Positions 24,801 through 39,800 of a stretch of DNA of 64,000 bases are shown piece by piece. The translations under genes were made by a program, and so were the position numbers. The notes beneath the pieces are model-generated. The model saw only the letters and a program-made list of their open reading frames with translations. It ran no database searches and was not told the origin of the DNA. This stretch comes from Owenia fusiformis (Eukaryota > Annelida > Polychaeta > Sabellida > Oweniidae), in contig CAIIXF020000001.1 of the NCBI GenBank assembly GCA_903813345.2, positions 35,183,366 through 35,247,365 on the forward strand. Reading direction: 5' to 3'. Position 1 is the first letter of the stretch. Every line of letters starts with the position of its first letter.

Positions 24801-27800
24801 CCAATAAAATGCCATGAAACATATTTTACAGTAGGCTAGCTAGATTATGAGCAATCTGGCATCTCATTTAGTCCATACTATACTTTCTGAAGTTTTAACT
24901 TCATAGACATGCCTTTTTATTATGTCACCACCAAAAAGTGATGACATATTGTTGTGGTCTCCATTTTTTGTGATGGTGGTTGGCGTCTGTAAGGAATTCT
25001 TAGTTTGTAACAAATTCTTACAACTTCCAATAACTTAACACATACTTTTTAGACTGACTTCAATTGTTTTCAAAATCATCTACAAGTTCTCAGAAGTTCA
25101 AATCTGACTTTAGATTTGAGATTTGACCTTCAATGACCTTCTCAAGGTCTAAAAAGGTCAAGAAGGTCTTTTTTCAATTTGCTTCAAATTAATAAAAAAA
25201 TTTCAAAATCGTCTACTCGTTTTCAGAAGTTCAAATTTGACTTAAGATTTAAGATGTGACCTTCAATGACCTTCTCAAGGTAAAAACGTTAAAAATAGGT
25301 CTTTTTCAACTTGCTTGAAATTGACCATTTTTTCTAAGAAGTTCAAATCTGACTTTAGATTTGAGATTTCACCTTCAATGACCTTCTCAGGGTTAAAAAA
25401 AGTATTTTTCAACTCCCTTCAAATTGACCAATTTGTTTTTCAAAATCAAGTTTCAATCAGAAATTCAAATCTGACTTTAGATTGAACTCATTATAATATA
25501 TTGTGAGCAACTGGGTGGTGACATTTAGTCACGTTAATTTCTTTTTGGCAACTGTTCTCAATTTTATTATTTATTTATTTTGTGCTATGTAAATATATCT
25601 TTCTCTCCCTATTATCCTCTGAAAATGGTATTCATAAAAGCAGAAAGAGGGAAGATATATTGTATCTTTTTTATAATACCATGTTGTAGTCTTCAACTTT
25701 TTTTATATATGGTGTTTGGTTGTTGGCATTTGGCGGTCGGAGTTCAATATCTTTAACAAATTGTGGTGACATTTTGCATTTTGATGCTTGTTAAATAAAT
25801 CATATATCATTGATAAATTAAGAATTTTTCTGTTTATCTCTGTGTAATTTATTTAGCATAATTAGCATAGCCCATTCTATGCCAGTTATAGAAAAAAAAT
25901 TATTAGTAAGAGCCTATCACAATATTCTATAAGTGTCTTTAAGTAAAATGACCTTATCAGAGAAATTATCGATGAATTAAGACTAATACCCAAATACACA
26001 AGAATATTATTACTGCACATACATGGGGTTCTCATACAGACTCATGCTGATGATGAATTAAGAGTGCTGTAACACGGCTGGGTTTATTTAAAGGAAAAGT
26101 CAACAACTCTAATTTTCAATCGATTCCTATAGAATGTTAATAACAAGGTTACCAACAGTGTTTCGTTACATACCAGTGATGTTTTTTTTTATTGAAATAT
26201 TAAATGGAAATGACATTCAGTATAATTGGCCAATTGATTTATTATCAGTTTCTGCCTGACACAATGTGCCTTAATGCTTATGGAAAATGAAACATTGGCA
26301 GTGTAATACTATCTAGTGTTTACTCAAGTTACAGAGTGGTTGAAAAACACAACCTATTTCTATTTCAGTGATCTTAAAATAAAAAAATATAATCCTTTAT
26401 TTCTGTTATTTCTTGTACAAATGCCACACTTGAAATACCTGAAAGAAAACAACATTTATCATCGGCGCAGCGTTAACTTCATCCATATTTATCTAATTTA
26501 TGTTTTAAAATGTTTGGCATAGGTCTGTGTTCACTAGCATTTCCATATTGAATTTCCCAAATTGGGTATTTTTTAGTAATTACCGTATTATCGCCTATTA
26601 GCGCACAGTGCGCTTGTGAAATTGAGATGAAATACCATGGAATTGGAGAGAAATCAACCCAATAAAGTCCCAATAAGCGCACATAAAAGTTATCATTTTG
26701 ATTGGGCGATAATATGTGAAAATCAGAATTCGGAGCCTGGTTTGAAATGAATATTATCTTACTTACTGTTTTTTCACGCCAAATCATGTCTTGTGTCGTT
26801 TATTTACCATAATATTATGTTTTTAAAGGACCAACTATTGGTAAAATAAAGAAATATTGCGATATTTATCAGGTAAAAGTTTTGACTTTTATTTTATCGT
26901 CATAATAACTACTGCGCATCAAAGTTTGCGCAGACCGGAAGTTAGATTTTCCTACCCGGAAATGAAATTTGGTGAGTTAAAAAATCGTTATTCTGTAAGT
27001 ATTCCTACTCTTTTGCCCTGATCACAAATGTTTGTCATGTTTCCAAAGTCGCATGTGCGCTTATAGGGGAGTGTGCGCCAATAGGCGATAATACGGTATG
27101 CTGTATGCAGATTCTTATAAAATAAGTTTTATGCATTATCAAATCCAACAAGTATAATTCACCCATACTACTTATTTACAATTAAAAATACCAAAATCTC
27201 ATTAAAAATTGTAATAATTATTAGCAATTGGGATTCATCAAAAGTCATCCCTCTCCTCTTGGACTTCATTCCTTGACATTTTAAAAGTTGCGAGTGAAAT
27301 AAGAGCTAGGCTATTACATTGATGTAGAGTTTCTAGATGAAGAAATCACTGTCTCATGTAGGACCACCCACACTTGTAGACACAGACCATCGTGAGAGAT
27401 CTCAGTCTTCTAGCAGTACCTGTCTAGAATTCTTAGCAAGGTAGAGATGGACGGAGTTTGAGAATGAAGCATGACATACTGCAATGAAGTCTTTGAGCAT
27501 CATGATAAGCTACACCCTCTCCATCTCTGTCTATCTGTGCTGCAACAGAGATGCTATGAGAATAAGAAAGGTCTTTGTGAAAGTTTCAAGCAAAATACTC
27601 TATTACAGTGATGCATCCATAGCCTTGTATTATCTTTTATAGATAAAGAGGGAGTCAGAATGATATACAGTATGGTCATCATGTCCTGTGAGTAGCAACA
27701 ATAATATGTTCCCAAACCAGATATAAGGGATTTCCTATTCACTAGAGATTGATAGATACTTAAGACATATTGATCCACTAGCCTAATTGTAGGTTTTATT

Positions 27801-30800
27801 GATCTTCATCAATCAAATATTTCAAATCTATTTACTAACTAATAACATGTGTTTGTCTGTTTTGACACATATTTTCATTTTGCACCCTGTGAGAATTTCA
27901 AAGAAACCAGTTTTAATAATGCACTAGCAAAATCATAAAGAGCAACATTTGAGAATATAAATAGCTATTATGTTGATCAAAAGAAATACATGATACAAAT
28001 GTCAAGTGAAATATATTAGAAATAGAAAAGTGAAAGAATAGGATTTCAGGAGGCAATTTTCCTTTGTGCAAAAGTGTGATCCAATTAATGCAGTTTTTGT
28101 ACTTCTGGTACATATTGTTGTAGTCTCCAATTTTTTTGTGGATGGTGTTCAGTGGTCGCCATCTGTAACAAATGGCAGGTGATTACATTTTACATGTTAA
28201 TGCCTTGTAATATTATTGGCTAGTCAGATGCCATATGTGTGTTGTTTTATGATTTTTGCAATCAAATGTGTGCGATTTCTTTGAAATTTTGTATGTGCCT
28301 ACTAACATATTACACTTTCTGATGATAATTTGGCTAGTGAGGAACCATTTTGAAAATGGTAGCCTTTCTTTTGTGTGTTATTTTACAATATTTGCTAATA
28401 AACATTATGCTCATAAACCTTAAGCATTTCATAACTATTACTTTATAGGGGGACTTCAAAATGATTTTTCTTTGAAAAGGTTATTAGAAATTATAGAAAC
28501 TTAGGAAAGGTGATTGTGACTGCTGGTTCACAAAGATTAATATTCAAGTTATTCCCACAAGATTTTAGATATATTGTTCAAAGATGTGAATGCTTTTCAG
28601 TATGTATTCATTTTACAAAGAATTGTAAATATTTTAGGTGTTTCATGCGTTTTCAGTGATGAAATGATTATCAAATGTTTTAAACTGTTTGTTTATTTGA
28701 GGGCATTTGATAATATTCCCTTTTGTTTCACGTGCCCAGTTAACCCCCCTATCGCACCAAACTAGTTCTTGCCCATTCTTGCCAGTCCTACGAAAACGTC
28801 GTAAAATGGGCTCAATCTGGCTGTGGTCGGGAAATATGTCTGAAATAATTAGCTCCTTCGTTCTTAAACAGTCTTCAATACGTCCATCTCGTTCGCAGTT
28901 CGTTCAGGTCGCACCACGTCGGTGTGCAACGTCGTAGAATGCGTCCCTTAGTCTAGAAGGTCAACATGACCTGATTACAGAACGGTATGGTCGCCATCGA
29001 TTTGAATCGATTCAAAGTTCTAAAATCACATTCCCGTCTGAGAACGTTCATAAAGTTCGTAAATAGACCTTAGAAAGTTGCAGCTACGTTCATTCCGTTC
29101 GCACACAGTTTAAAACCAGTTTTGAAGAACGCAGTGGCAACTTGTTTGGTGTGATAGCTATATTTTTGCTAACTCGTTCATAGGCAGTGTTAAATACGTT
29201 CTTAATCAGTTTAAACCCGTTTGCAATTAGTTCAACCTCGTTCTCAACACGTCCTCAGACAGTTCAACTCGTTGTTAAAACATCCCTAGTAGGATTGAAG
29301 TACGACGGTTCCGTTCGTAGTACGTCCAGCTCGTCGTTAGTACGTTGTCACTCGTTCTAATTGTAGAACGTGACGACCACGAGAACATTTTGAGCTTTGT
29401 CTAAGTTCTAGAGGACCTACCCGTTCGAGTACGTTCGATGAAGTTTGTAAACAGATCCCAAACTGTTCTTAGTAGGTCCAATCCGTTCGTACACAGTTGA
29501 AGCCCGTTTTCGAGAACGTAGTGAGAACTAGTTTGGTGTGATAGTAGGGTAAGCTGAGATAATCCTCGTTAGTAGAGTAAAGTATTCTTTCATAGGATGT
29601 TGGGAGTAAAAAGTATTACATTAGTAGCTATTATATCTGCTTAAAATACAATATAGTTGTATAAGTCTAGCAATATAATATTTTGAGATCAAGGATTAAT
29701 GTATTGGTGTTAAGAGCTATTTTATTATTCAATACATGTGACCCAACTAACCTTTCTTAAGAATCTACTTTGTCAAAGTTATCCCTTGGGTTTCCTATCT
29801 TTTAAATATTGTCTCAATTAGACTTGTAACGAATGATCGACTACATGAAACATGTTGAAATGAATAACACATAATAATGACTTCTTGTTTAGAGGATGGA
29901 AAATGTGTTCTCAATACCTGCTAGGGTTACCAAAGTCTGAGATAAGTCAGGAATTTCCTCAGAAATGGTTAAAATGGTTGAGGAATTTTGGAATTTTAAG
30001 AAATGTCAGGGAAGTTTAAGAGAGTGAATTTTTTGTTTGGGGTGTTAGAATAAATAGGTGATATGAAACTACTAAATTCAACAGCTTAAAGTGGTCTTTA
30101 ATGGTAGCAAGTTATTTTGAATTTTCAACCTTGTTAAGATTTTCTTTTTTTGGGATTTTGCATATGGATTGTAGATTTGGTCTAAGATAGAATGCATCAA
30201 TTCAGTTCCAGTTTTGATTGTTGATCATATCAGGCAGGGTCTTGCAATGGTTGTAATTACTGTTCAATTGCATTAGGGATGGAGAATCACTATCTAGGAA
30301 TTACTAGTTCTTTTAACAACCAAGATCAATATTTCCATAACGAGTACTTGTTTGATGAACCGATAAGTAAGTTACTCTGGTCAGAGACTTAGAGACATCC
30401 TTAACTGCCAGTATATCATTTATATGGTGGATTGTTTCAAGAGGTTCCATTCAGTACCCAAGGTAGTTGTGTCATATTGTAGAACCCCATTGTGGATGAG
30501 GCATCACACAATTGCTCAATAGTGCAGAAATCACCTTCGTTTGGAGTCATCTATATTGGGTGTGGATTTTCGATATTATCCGTAATAGTTTTTTAATATG
30601 AATATTCTTCTAAACCAGGGCTCTCGCCAGGCTTTTAGACTGTGGTACACCACCGCACTCTATTTAGCTCCTACCACAACCTATTGGCAAATCATGATTG
30701 TTACCACAGTCTAAATTTGACTGGATACACAATAGCATGTAATGTGAAAAAGATAAAATGTAACATAAATAAAATTTATCATGATTGAATTGTTGTACCG

Positions 30801-33800
30801 AAGATGTTTAATCACTACATAAGCCACTGTCATTCTACTCGAAATCAGAACCAGAGTCATATAGACACTACTATGATCTCCCAAGACCCCTTTCACTTGG
30901 CACTGTACCCAGCTGAACTCTTTAACTCCGCCTAGTTTGCGCCCTAGATGGAGCTTTGCACTTGATTGAAGAGAATTTTTAGAGAAAATGTTTAAAAACT
31001 TTCAACTCATGACCAATTAAGGAATCCATTACATAAACATGATAACGCTAATTAATTCTACTCAAAAAATAACCAGAATAAAAGCACATGAAGTCAACTA
31101 CCTTGGAAATACCCTGTAGAACATCTCTTTCCTTCTACATTGACAATGAAAGGAAGATAAATTAAAATTCAAAATATTTTGAAGAGCTGACTCTGAGCTA
31201 ACTTTGAAAATCTAATTTAAAAAAACATGGTTGTCATCTTGAAAAATGGCAGTACACTCTATTTTATTATTTTTGCTGTAACTGGAAAAGCAGTTGAGCA
31301 ATTTTGTTCATATTTGATATGTGAATATGAGATCACTCATAAGCATGATACAGTTTTATGATACTTTGGCTAAAGTATATTATTTTACGTTTCTTCCTTA
31401 AATCAAAAAGTTGTAGTGTGATTTTGTTGAAAGAACATGATTAGGTTTGATGAAAAACTTTGAGATGCTGTTTCTATTAGATGCTGTTTCTACTGACTAT
31501 ATTATAATACTGATCAAAAATTGTATAATGTAAATGATAGAATAGTGTCTCAACTGCAATTCTCATTGAGTTCTATCTACCATGCCTTGAAATTATTGAT
31601 AATCCCATTGATAATCCCCATGGATTACCATTCTTAGTGTTTTTTACTCAAAAACATCAGCAAAACATAAGCATTGGAAATCATACTTGTGGCTCATTTT
31701 GATATATCTATCCACATCAAAAATATTTTTGATGCAGAGAAATTGGAAAGTAGAAATAAACGTTGATGTTATTTTCTCAAAGTACAAGAGGAAATCTCCA
31801 TGGGAAAATAAAATGTAAAACTTTATTTCCACTTTCCAGTTTTATTCCATATTAACTTAATTTAAGGTTTTAATCTAGATCAAGTACTTGTGTTAGTGTA
31901 AACCATCCGAGGTAATGAATTTTGTTTGTCAGCTGGAATGGCACTTTTCATTCCCATATTCTCTAAAGCCTTCTTCTCAGTCTGGAATGAAATAAAGAGT
32001 GAAAGCTTTCATGTAACATGTTAGTCTTGACGAGTTCTCTTTATGAGACTTTCTTAAATGCTGGGGGTGAGAATAAATAATTCAAGGAACTCTTAAGCTT
32101 GTACCGTAAGTCTGGAGAGAGAATGGAATCAAGGCTTTCTCGTGACATGTAGGTCTGGAGAGAGAATGGGATAAGGCTTTCTTGTAACACATAAGTCTAG
32201 AGAGAGAATGAATTCAAGGCTTTCTAGTAACATAAAAGTCTGCAGAGAGAATGAATTCAAGGCTTTCTAGTGACATTTAGGTCTGGAGAGAGAATGGGAT
32301 AAGACTTTCTTGTAACACATAAGTCTAGAGAGAGAATAGATTCAAGGCTTTCTAGTGACATATAAGTCTGGAGAGAGAATGGGATAAGGCTTTCTAGTGA
32401 CATATAAGTCTAGAGACAGAATTGAATCAAGTCTTTTGATCTAGTGACAATTATTGGGGGTGATGAAGATTTAAAATTTAAGAAATTGGTATGGATACGG
32501 TAAACTGTGTATAGTACTTCTGGTTTGTCATATCCTGTAACATATGTTATTTGTTAATTATCCCACCGAACGAAGTTTGAGGGGGATATAGCAAAGCCGT
32601 CCGTCCGTCGTGTGTCCGGGCAATAACTCAAATACCGGTTGACGGATTTCATTCAAATTTTAAAGGCTTATGCCTTATTGGTGTAGGACCTTCGCTTGAG
32701 AAGGAATTTTCAATATGTCCGCTTCATTCAAAATGGTGGCCATTTTTTGGAAAAATATAATCTTTGATAACTCAAATACCAGTTGATGGATTTGGTTCAA
32801 ATTCTATATGCTGATGCCTAGAGACAAAGAAGTTCTGCGCAAGAAGACATTTTCAAGATGGCTACTGAATTTCAAAATGGCTGCCATTTTTCGTAAAACA
32901 AACGTTATCATTGATAACTCAAATACCAGTGGATGGATTGGTTCCAATTTTATATGCTGATGTTTAGGAAAAAAGGAGATCTGCTTCAGAAGAAATTTCA
33001 AAGGCATCAGCTGAATTTCAAAATGGCTGCAATTTTTCATAAAAAAGGTAATCTTTGATAACTCAAATACCATTGGACAGATTTACTTCAAATTTAATAT
33101 ACTGATGCCTAGAGGTAAAGGAGCTGTGCTTGGAAAAATTTTCAAGGTGGCTGCTTATCAAAATCTCCGCCATTTTTCATTAAACATGTAATCCTTGATA
33201 ACTCAAGTACCAGTTGACGGATTTGGATTAAATTGTATATTCTGATGCCTTGGGACATATAAAAACATAATCTTTGATAATTCAAATACCAGTGGATGGA
33301 TTTGGCTCAAATTTTATATGGCCGCTATTTATCAAAACATGTTTTGTTCGGTGGGATTTGCTACTCCGTGGAGTTGCTGTTTTTCTAGTTGATTCAGGAA
33401 CTGCTCCTTGTATGAGAACACCCCCAGTATACAACTGAGAGTAAAAAGTTATTTGACATCATCAGATAAATGGTCTATTGAACAGGAATGAACAAGCACT
33501 TTTAGTACATGCATTATTTTGATGAGCTTATAATGCGTGAAAATATATCTGAAAAATGAGTATTAAGATCATGGTGTGGCTTGATATGATATTGTTATTC
33601 CACCTGCTGTTTCATTACTAATCATAACCTTAATAGTTATTAAACCAGAAGTATGATAAATACATGCAATTAATCTCAATGAAGGAAATTGATATCTGCA
33701 CTTGCAGTACCATTTGTGTAGAGTTATGAGCTATGGTAATCCTCACTTGTCTGGATGTCCATGTTTAACAACATTATTAAGATTACACTATGTTTTAGAA

Positions 33801-36800
33801 CATTGGCTGCGTCAATATTGAGAAAATAATATGTTTCACATAATATGCATTACCTATATTTGATGATCTTAAATTCTTAACTTTTGTATGGCATTAACAA
33901 AATTTGTTTCTGTTTATTTATTTCTGATATCTACGAGTATATATGCTACACTTTTAATTGGTTCCTAATTTTTTTTAAACATGCTGAAGCCTATCGCCTT
34001 CATAACTTTTAATAGAACATGGGTATGTCATATTTTTAAAACCACATATCTGTTCTTATTTTGACAAATTGAGAAATATTTGTATTTTGTATCAAAAAGA
34101 ACTGCATGAAACAAATTGCCTGAACCTATGTCCTGTTATCAGGTTTGTGCAAGGCTTGGCTGGAAATTAATATTATATATGCTTTAAATGTTATTAATTC
34201 ATATACAAGGAGGAATATTCATATCAGATACCCTGAGGAATTCAGATTGTTATAAATGATCTCCGGAATATATACTGACAGTTTGGTCGTAAAAATGTTA
34301 TTATTGTGGAAGTAGATCAGATACAGATATGGAAAGAGCATTTCAATGCTGGAAATGTGGACTGGATGTAATACATGTTATATTTACAACTGGCTGGTAT
34401 AACAAGGAAGGGAAATTATTGTTATAATCACCCTGACAACAAGCATTGTTTTAATAGATACATTGGGATAAATATAAATATGACTTGATGCATTAATATA
34501 GAATCATATCACAAGAATTTACAGATAAACTATTGCAGAAACCTAAAATGATTTCTGAAACTTTTATATGATGTAAGCTGAAAGAACAGTTCTCAAAATG
34601 GATATAAACTAATAAAACATTAAAGGCTACCTGTTAAGGTGATAACTATGGGAGGTAAAGGATCAAAGAGAAAGTTCAAACTAGAACAGTACCAGGTAAG
34701 GAAATTTTAACTTATCCCCTAAGGTGTAACTATTATATTTATTGAAATCGTGTTTTGTTTAACCTTCAAGATAGGTGTTAGAATTTCAGTTATTTGATAT
34801 ACAGTATTGTTAGATGCTTGAGGGTTTAATTATTGAAAATTTCTACTTGCACGATAGTTTAGTGCTTTTTGCGAAATTGATGTTTTATTACATAAAACGA
34901 ATAGTTATAATGTCATGTAATAGAAGTCCGAATACCTCCCAATACAAAAACTTTGTCTGGTCCTACTTTCCCATTCACTCCCATGTTAAAAAACAATTCA
35001 AACAGACAATACTCATCTTTGAAAAATTAACCTTACAAAATTACTGAAATATTTTCAATTTAACACTGATTTGTTATGATATCAAAACTTGAAAAAACAT
35101 CAAATTGTCTCAATTATAATGGATCTTTATAGGATGACTTCATTTGATGCACTAAAGCTGGGTGGTTAATAGGAATATTAATATTCATTGAGAATGCATT
35201 TATATTTCTTCAAAATCCAGAATCTTGCAGATGCAAAAACCTTAAAATCTGAATGGCTCCTAATCTGAATGCTTTTAGGCGATCCCAATAGCTTTCGGTT
35301 TAAACAGGTTTGAACAGGTTTTACTGTGCATTGTACTTTGAAACATTGTGATTGATGAAGTTCCGCAGTAGTCAACTCGTCCTAAAATGATCATGAACAT
35401 TTCCTGCTATTTTGTAGATTGCAATTGAGCTTTAATTGAAACATGCTATGATGATCTCGCCTCTCGGTGTTGTACCTTATTAACAATCTTTTTGATGAAG
35501 TTGAAAACCAAATGAGTTTGTATGCAACAATTACTGAATTTATGAAAATGGGATTTCTTTTCTCAGAATGTTCCCCCTTGAAAAATTCAAAGGAGATCAG
35601 TTGAATGTGGAGGACCATTTGTTGTGGCAACAAGTAGAATAGTTTTTGAATTAAGAGTTCAACTTAAGTACAGATCAAATGTACATATTCTAATAAACAA
35701 AGAGAATCCTCAGGCATCACACAACATATTAAGCATATTAAACATATTAAAGTTGATTGAACAGCCGCATTTACTTTGTGTTAAGGGGACGTGTCAAGGT
35801 ATCTGCCATAATATCCAGGACATATTTTCAATTAAATAGCACGTAACCGGTCTTATCATAATTCTCCCAGACAAGAATGGCAGTCCCGACACTTTAGTCG
35901 TGCCCTGTAAAGAACACAGCAAGCATGCATACATGTAGGTGTATGAAGCTTAAAATTCACATAATGGATGATATTATGGGTTTGAACCTGTTTCCTGAAC
36001 TGGTTTATAGATCTGAATGATGTTGTTCTCATTATTGGCTTCAGTGCCTTCAACATTTAACATAATCTTCATCAATCACAATGTTTCAAAGTAACCGTTC
36101 ACATTGAGTACCTCATTGCCCTTGGCAGTACTTAGATTATCCCATGGACAATTATTCATGTGATCCTGAAGATAATCCCCATCCTTCAAATGAGACTTCT
36201 GTGGATGTGAAACAGCTTATATACCCAAAAAAATATCCTGTCATCAATTATATTTCCATGATTTTGGTTCACCTGCTTCTCTGTCTTCATCTTAAACTAA
36301 ACATTTGGCGTGCAAACCTTTTTGAAACTTTGAACTTAAAAGTAATAATAATACCCATGTATTTCCTCACATTGTCATATGAGTCAGTTGACTCCTTCAG
36401 TTCATTTATTCTTCACTCAACATTCATTTTAAAGAAAAAACACTAAATTTAAAGCGCTTTAGAGGAAAGCGCTTTACAAAATCGCCATCCTGAGTACACC
36501 AACAATTCTAAAGCGCCTTAGGAATTTTATTTTGGAATTATACCTGTCATTTCTAAAACGCATTTCGTGCACTTTTAACGATGTAGATATGGAGAATACC
36601 CAGCAGATGTGTACATCTACAATAAATGTATTCTTTTAGCATCTAAGAGAAAACGTAATCGAGACTTTTGCCAGTGATGTGAACTTACTTTCAATTTTTG
36701 CGATATGATATGATGACCTAATGCATTTTTTGGCTCCCATCCATCATTTCCTATATTTTTGCGGTGGCCCAACTGTGTAATATTCGAAATACGTCTTATT

Positions 36801-39800
36801 TAGTTTAGGGCAAATGGTAAAAACCCGGTAAAGGCGTTTTACAAAAACCGATCAGTATTTCACTACACTCTAAAATCGCCTAATGATTTTAGGCGTTTTC
36901 TAGTGACTGGGGTTCTAGGAGTTTTGGAAAAGTGCTTTTGTAAGACCACAATCGTGATTATCTACTGTGATATTTTGAATAAAAGACTTGTAACTTTTTT
37001 GGAAACCAATGGTAAACTCAGTGATGAACAAAATGGCTTCCGACCAAAAAGAGGATGCCTCGACCATGTTCAAAGTCTACATAGTATCATCAACAATCGC
37101 AAAGTATCTAAACTCGACACTTTTGTTTGCTATGTGGACGCAGTTAAAGCGTTTGACAAATTAGATAGAAACTGCCTATGGTTTAAGCTAAACAGAATTG
37201 GTGTTAAAGGTAAAATCTTCGATGCGATTAGGTCCCTCTATCAAGATGTGACATGTTCGATCCGACTAAATGGACATTTAACTCCATGGTTTTCTGTCAG
37301 CAATGGCTCGAAGCAGGGCTGTTTGTTGAGTCCGACATTATTTTCGATCTACGTTGACGAGATCTCGAACATCATCAAACAACTGAGATGTGGCGTTCAA
37401 GTCGGAGATGAACTGGTTAGCATTTTACTCTATGCAGATGATATAGCCCTCATCTCTGGGACGGCAGAGGACCTACAACGTATGCTGAATGCCCTCTATA
37501 TATGGTGTCGGAAATGGAGACTCACAGTCAGCAAGAAAAAATCTAAAATTGTCCATTACCGCCCCGCTGCCAGGCCCCGATCAACTCATGTATTCAAATG
37601 TGGCCCAAAAACACTTGATTATGCAAACTCATACAAATACCTTGGTGTCTGGCTAAGTGAACATGTTGATGCTAAGATCACAGCAAAAGAAATAGCAAAG
37701 TCAGCTAGTTGTGCCCTGGCAGTGTTAACATGTAAATTCAAAGCTGCAGGCGGAATGGACTATGTAGTTTATACAAAGCTATATGATACAATAGTTCAGC
37801 CAATCATAAATTATGGTACCTCAATCATTGGTCTAAATGAGCATCGCTGTATCAATAATGTACAAAATAAAGCAACAAAAATATTCCTAGGAGTAGGCCA
37901 AAAGACAAGCAATGAAGGAGCGAGAGGTGACATGGGATGGAGCCCTCCTATCCACAAGCAAAAGTTGGAGTGTGCCCGACTATATTTGCGACTCCACAAT
38001 ATGGAAAATACCAGACTAAATAACCGGATACATATATGGTCACTACGGAGAAAATCAAGCTGGAATTTCCGCACAAAACATTTCATTGAATCTTGTGGTA
38101 TACTTCTGAACAATCAGTACATTGAGATAAAACCATGTATTAAAGCTATTAAATATCACCTCCAAACTATTGATCCTTTTCTTCGAAATATCTGGAACGA
38201 TAAAAATAATGAAACAAATGGCAACAAACTTAGAACATATCGTCAATTTAAATATGGTGCATCAACCGAAGCGTACATTGAAATGTTTATGCCTCGCCAT
38301 CATAGAAGTATCCTTGCAAAACTAAGAACTGGAGCATTAAAACTGAACATTGAAACAGGCCGTTATACCAATACACCCCTAGAGGAACGAAAATGTGCTT
38401 TATGTGACACTAATGAGATTGAGGATGAGATACACTTCACTCTCAGGTGCTCTCACTACAATGATTTGAGAAATAATTTTCTAGCTTCTGTTAATACACT
38501 GGCCCCTAACATTGATACTGGTACAAATGATCATATTATGCTGTTCTCTAGACTTATGCACACACCCTGTATACAGAGAACCTTTGCAAGTACACTGTTT
38601 AAGATGTTCAGTAAAAGGAACTTTGATCTAGAAAGACTTTAACAGAACCTATATTTGTAATTACTCAAGAATAGCAAACTAATGAATTGTCTCATATTCT
38701 ATTTTGTTATAAGCACAGAAATGTTATCTGTCAATGGTCAGTTATATATTTATATAGTATGACTGGATGGAGGCCATATAAAATCGATTTTGCCACTTTA
38801 CAGCACCTTTTACTCACTATTTAGAATTGTGATACTGTCATAATGTATAAATGATGCATAAATATTTCCATAATAATGTATAACATAATAGCAACTCTGT
38901 AAATCTACTACATTGTGGGGACCCCTTTGGGGGTATTGGACCAACCAGAGGGCCCTCACATCACCAATTGATCATGGTTTCTTTTTCCACTTATCTACAG
39001 GAACATCAACCTTGGGGAAGATGTCTCCTTTCAGTATAAGTAAAGGAACAATGAACTTTGTATACATGGTCTCTATGACTGTTTATTTTGCATTTAGTAA
39101 GTTTACATTGAAAATTGAATATTTTGTTGAAAAATGAATATTTTGTATACATGTACATATGGTGTCTCATAAGCCGGCATCGGCTGGAAGCAAATGTTTT
39201 TAAAATGTTTTAAATGTATTTTAACATGCTTGTGACACAAAAATAAACTATATTAAACTATTAAAACCTTAGGCGCCTTTCTAAAACGCATGGTGTAATT
39301 CCAGCAATAGAAAATGTCTTGAATCTTGCAATTTGTAGTACTATTGAATAAGTCTCTGACCATTCAACCTTCCTCTATTTAATGTGCTTATGACTGTTAT
39401 ACTCTTAGATGTTGTGTTTTTCTTGCTGTGTTCTGTAACCATATTTTGGTACTTTCCCATTATCATTTGTGCATACATATTTATGGGGACTCGGGGGAGG
39501 TGGGATGGCATGATGCAAGACTGAACCCATGCAGGCTGTACTAGATAGAAGACATCTCTTTCATTTTTCAACAAATATAGCCTCACGTGACGCGGGGCAG
39601 TCAATTTTGATCTATCGTAGACCATATCACTATCAAATTGCCGATATTTCAACCTTGTCTTGCGAGGCCATCTTAATTTGAAACATCTTGAATTTGGTGT
39701 CAAAATAAAGCTGGTCACGCCCACTTTCATAGTTATCAATGAATCATTTACTACGACTACTATATTCATTCAGGAGGCGTGTAAAGTTAACCAATCAGAA

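Noticed and set aside
36144-36446. 100-codon ORF before the LINE
   Set aside because: No domain pattern and it ends in the palindromic repeat region. Not connected to the reverse transcriptase frame.
39341-39769. 142-codon minus-strand ORF
   Set aside because: No recognisable domain, no splice context, and an opposing ORF overlaps it. Length alone is not enough in this less AT-rich stretch.
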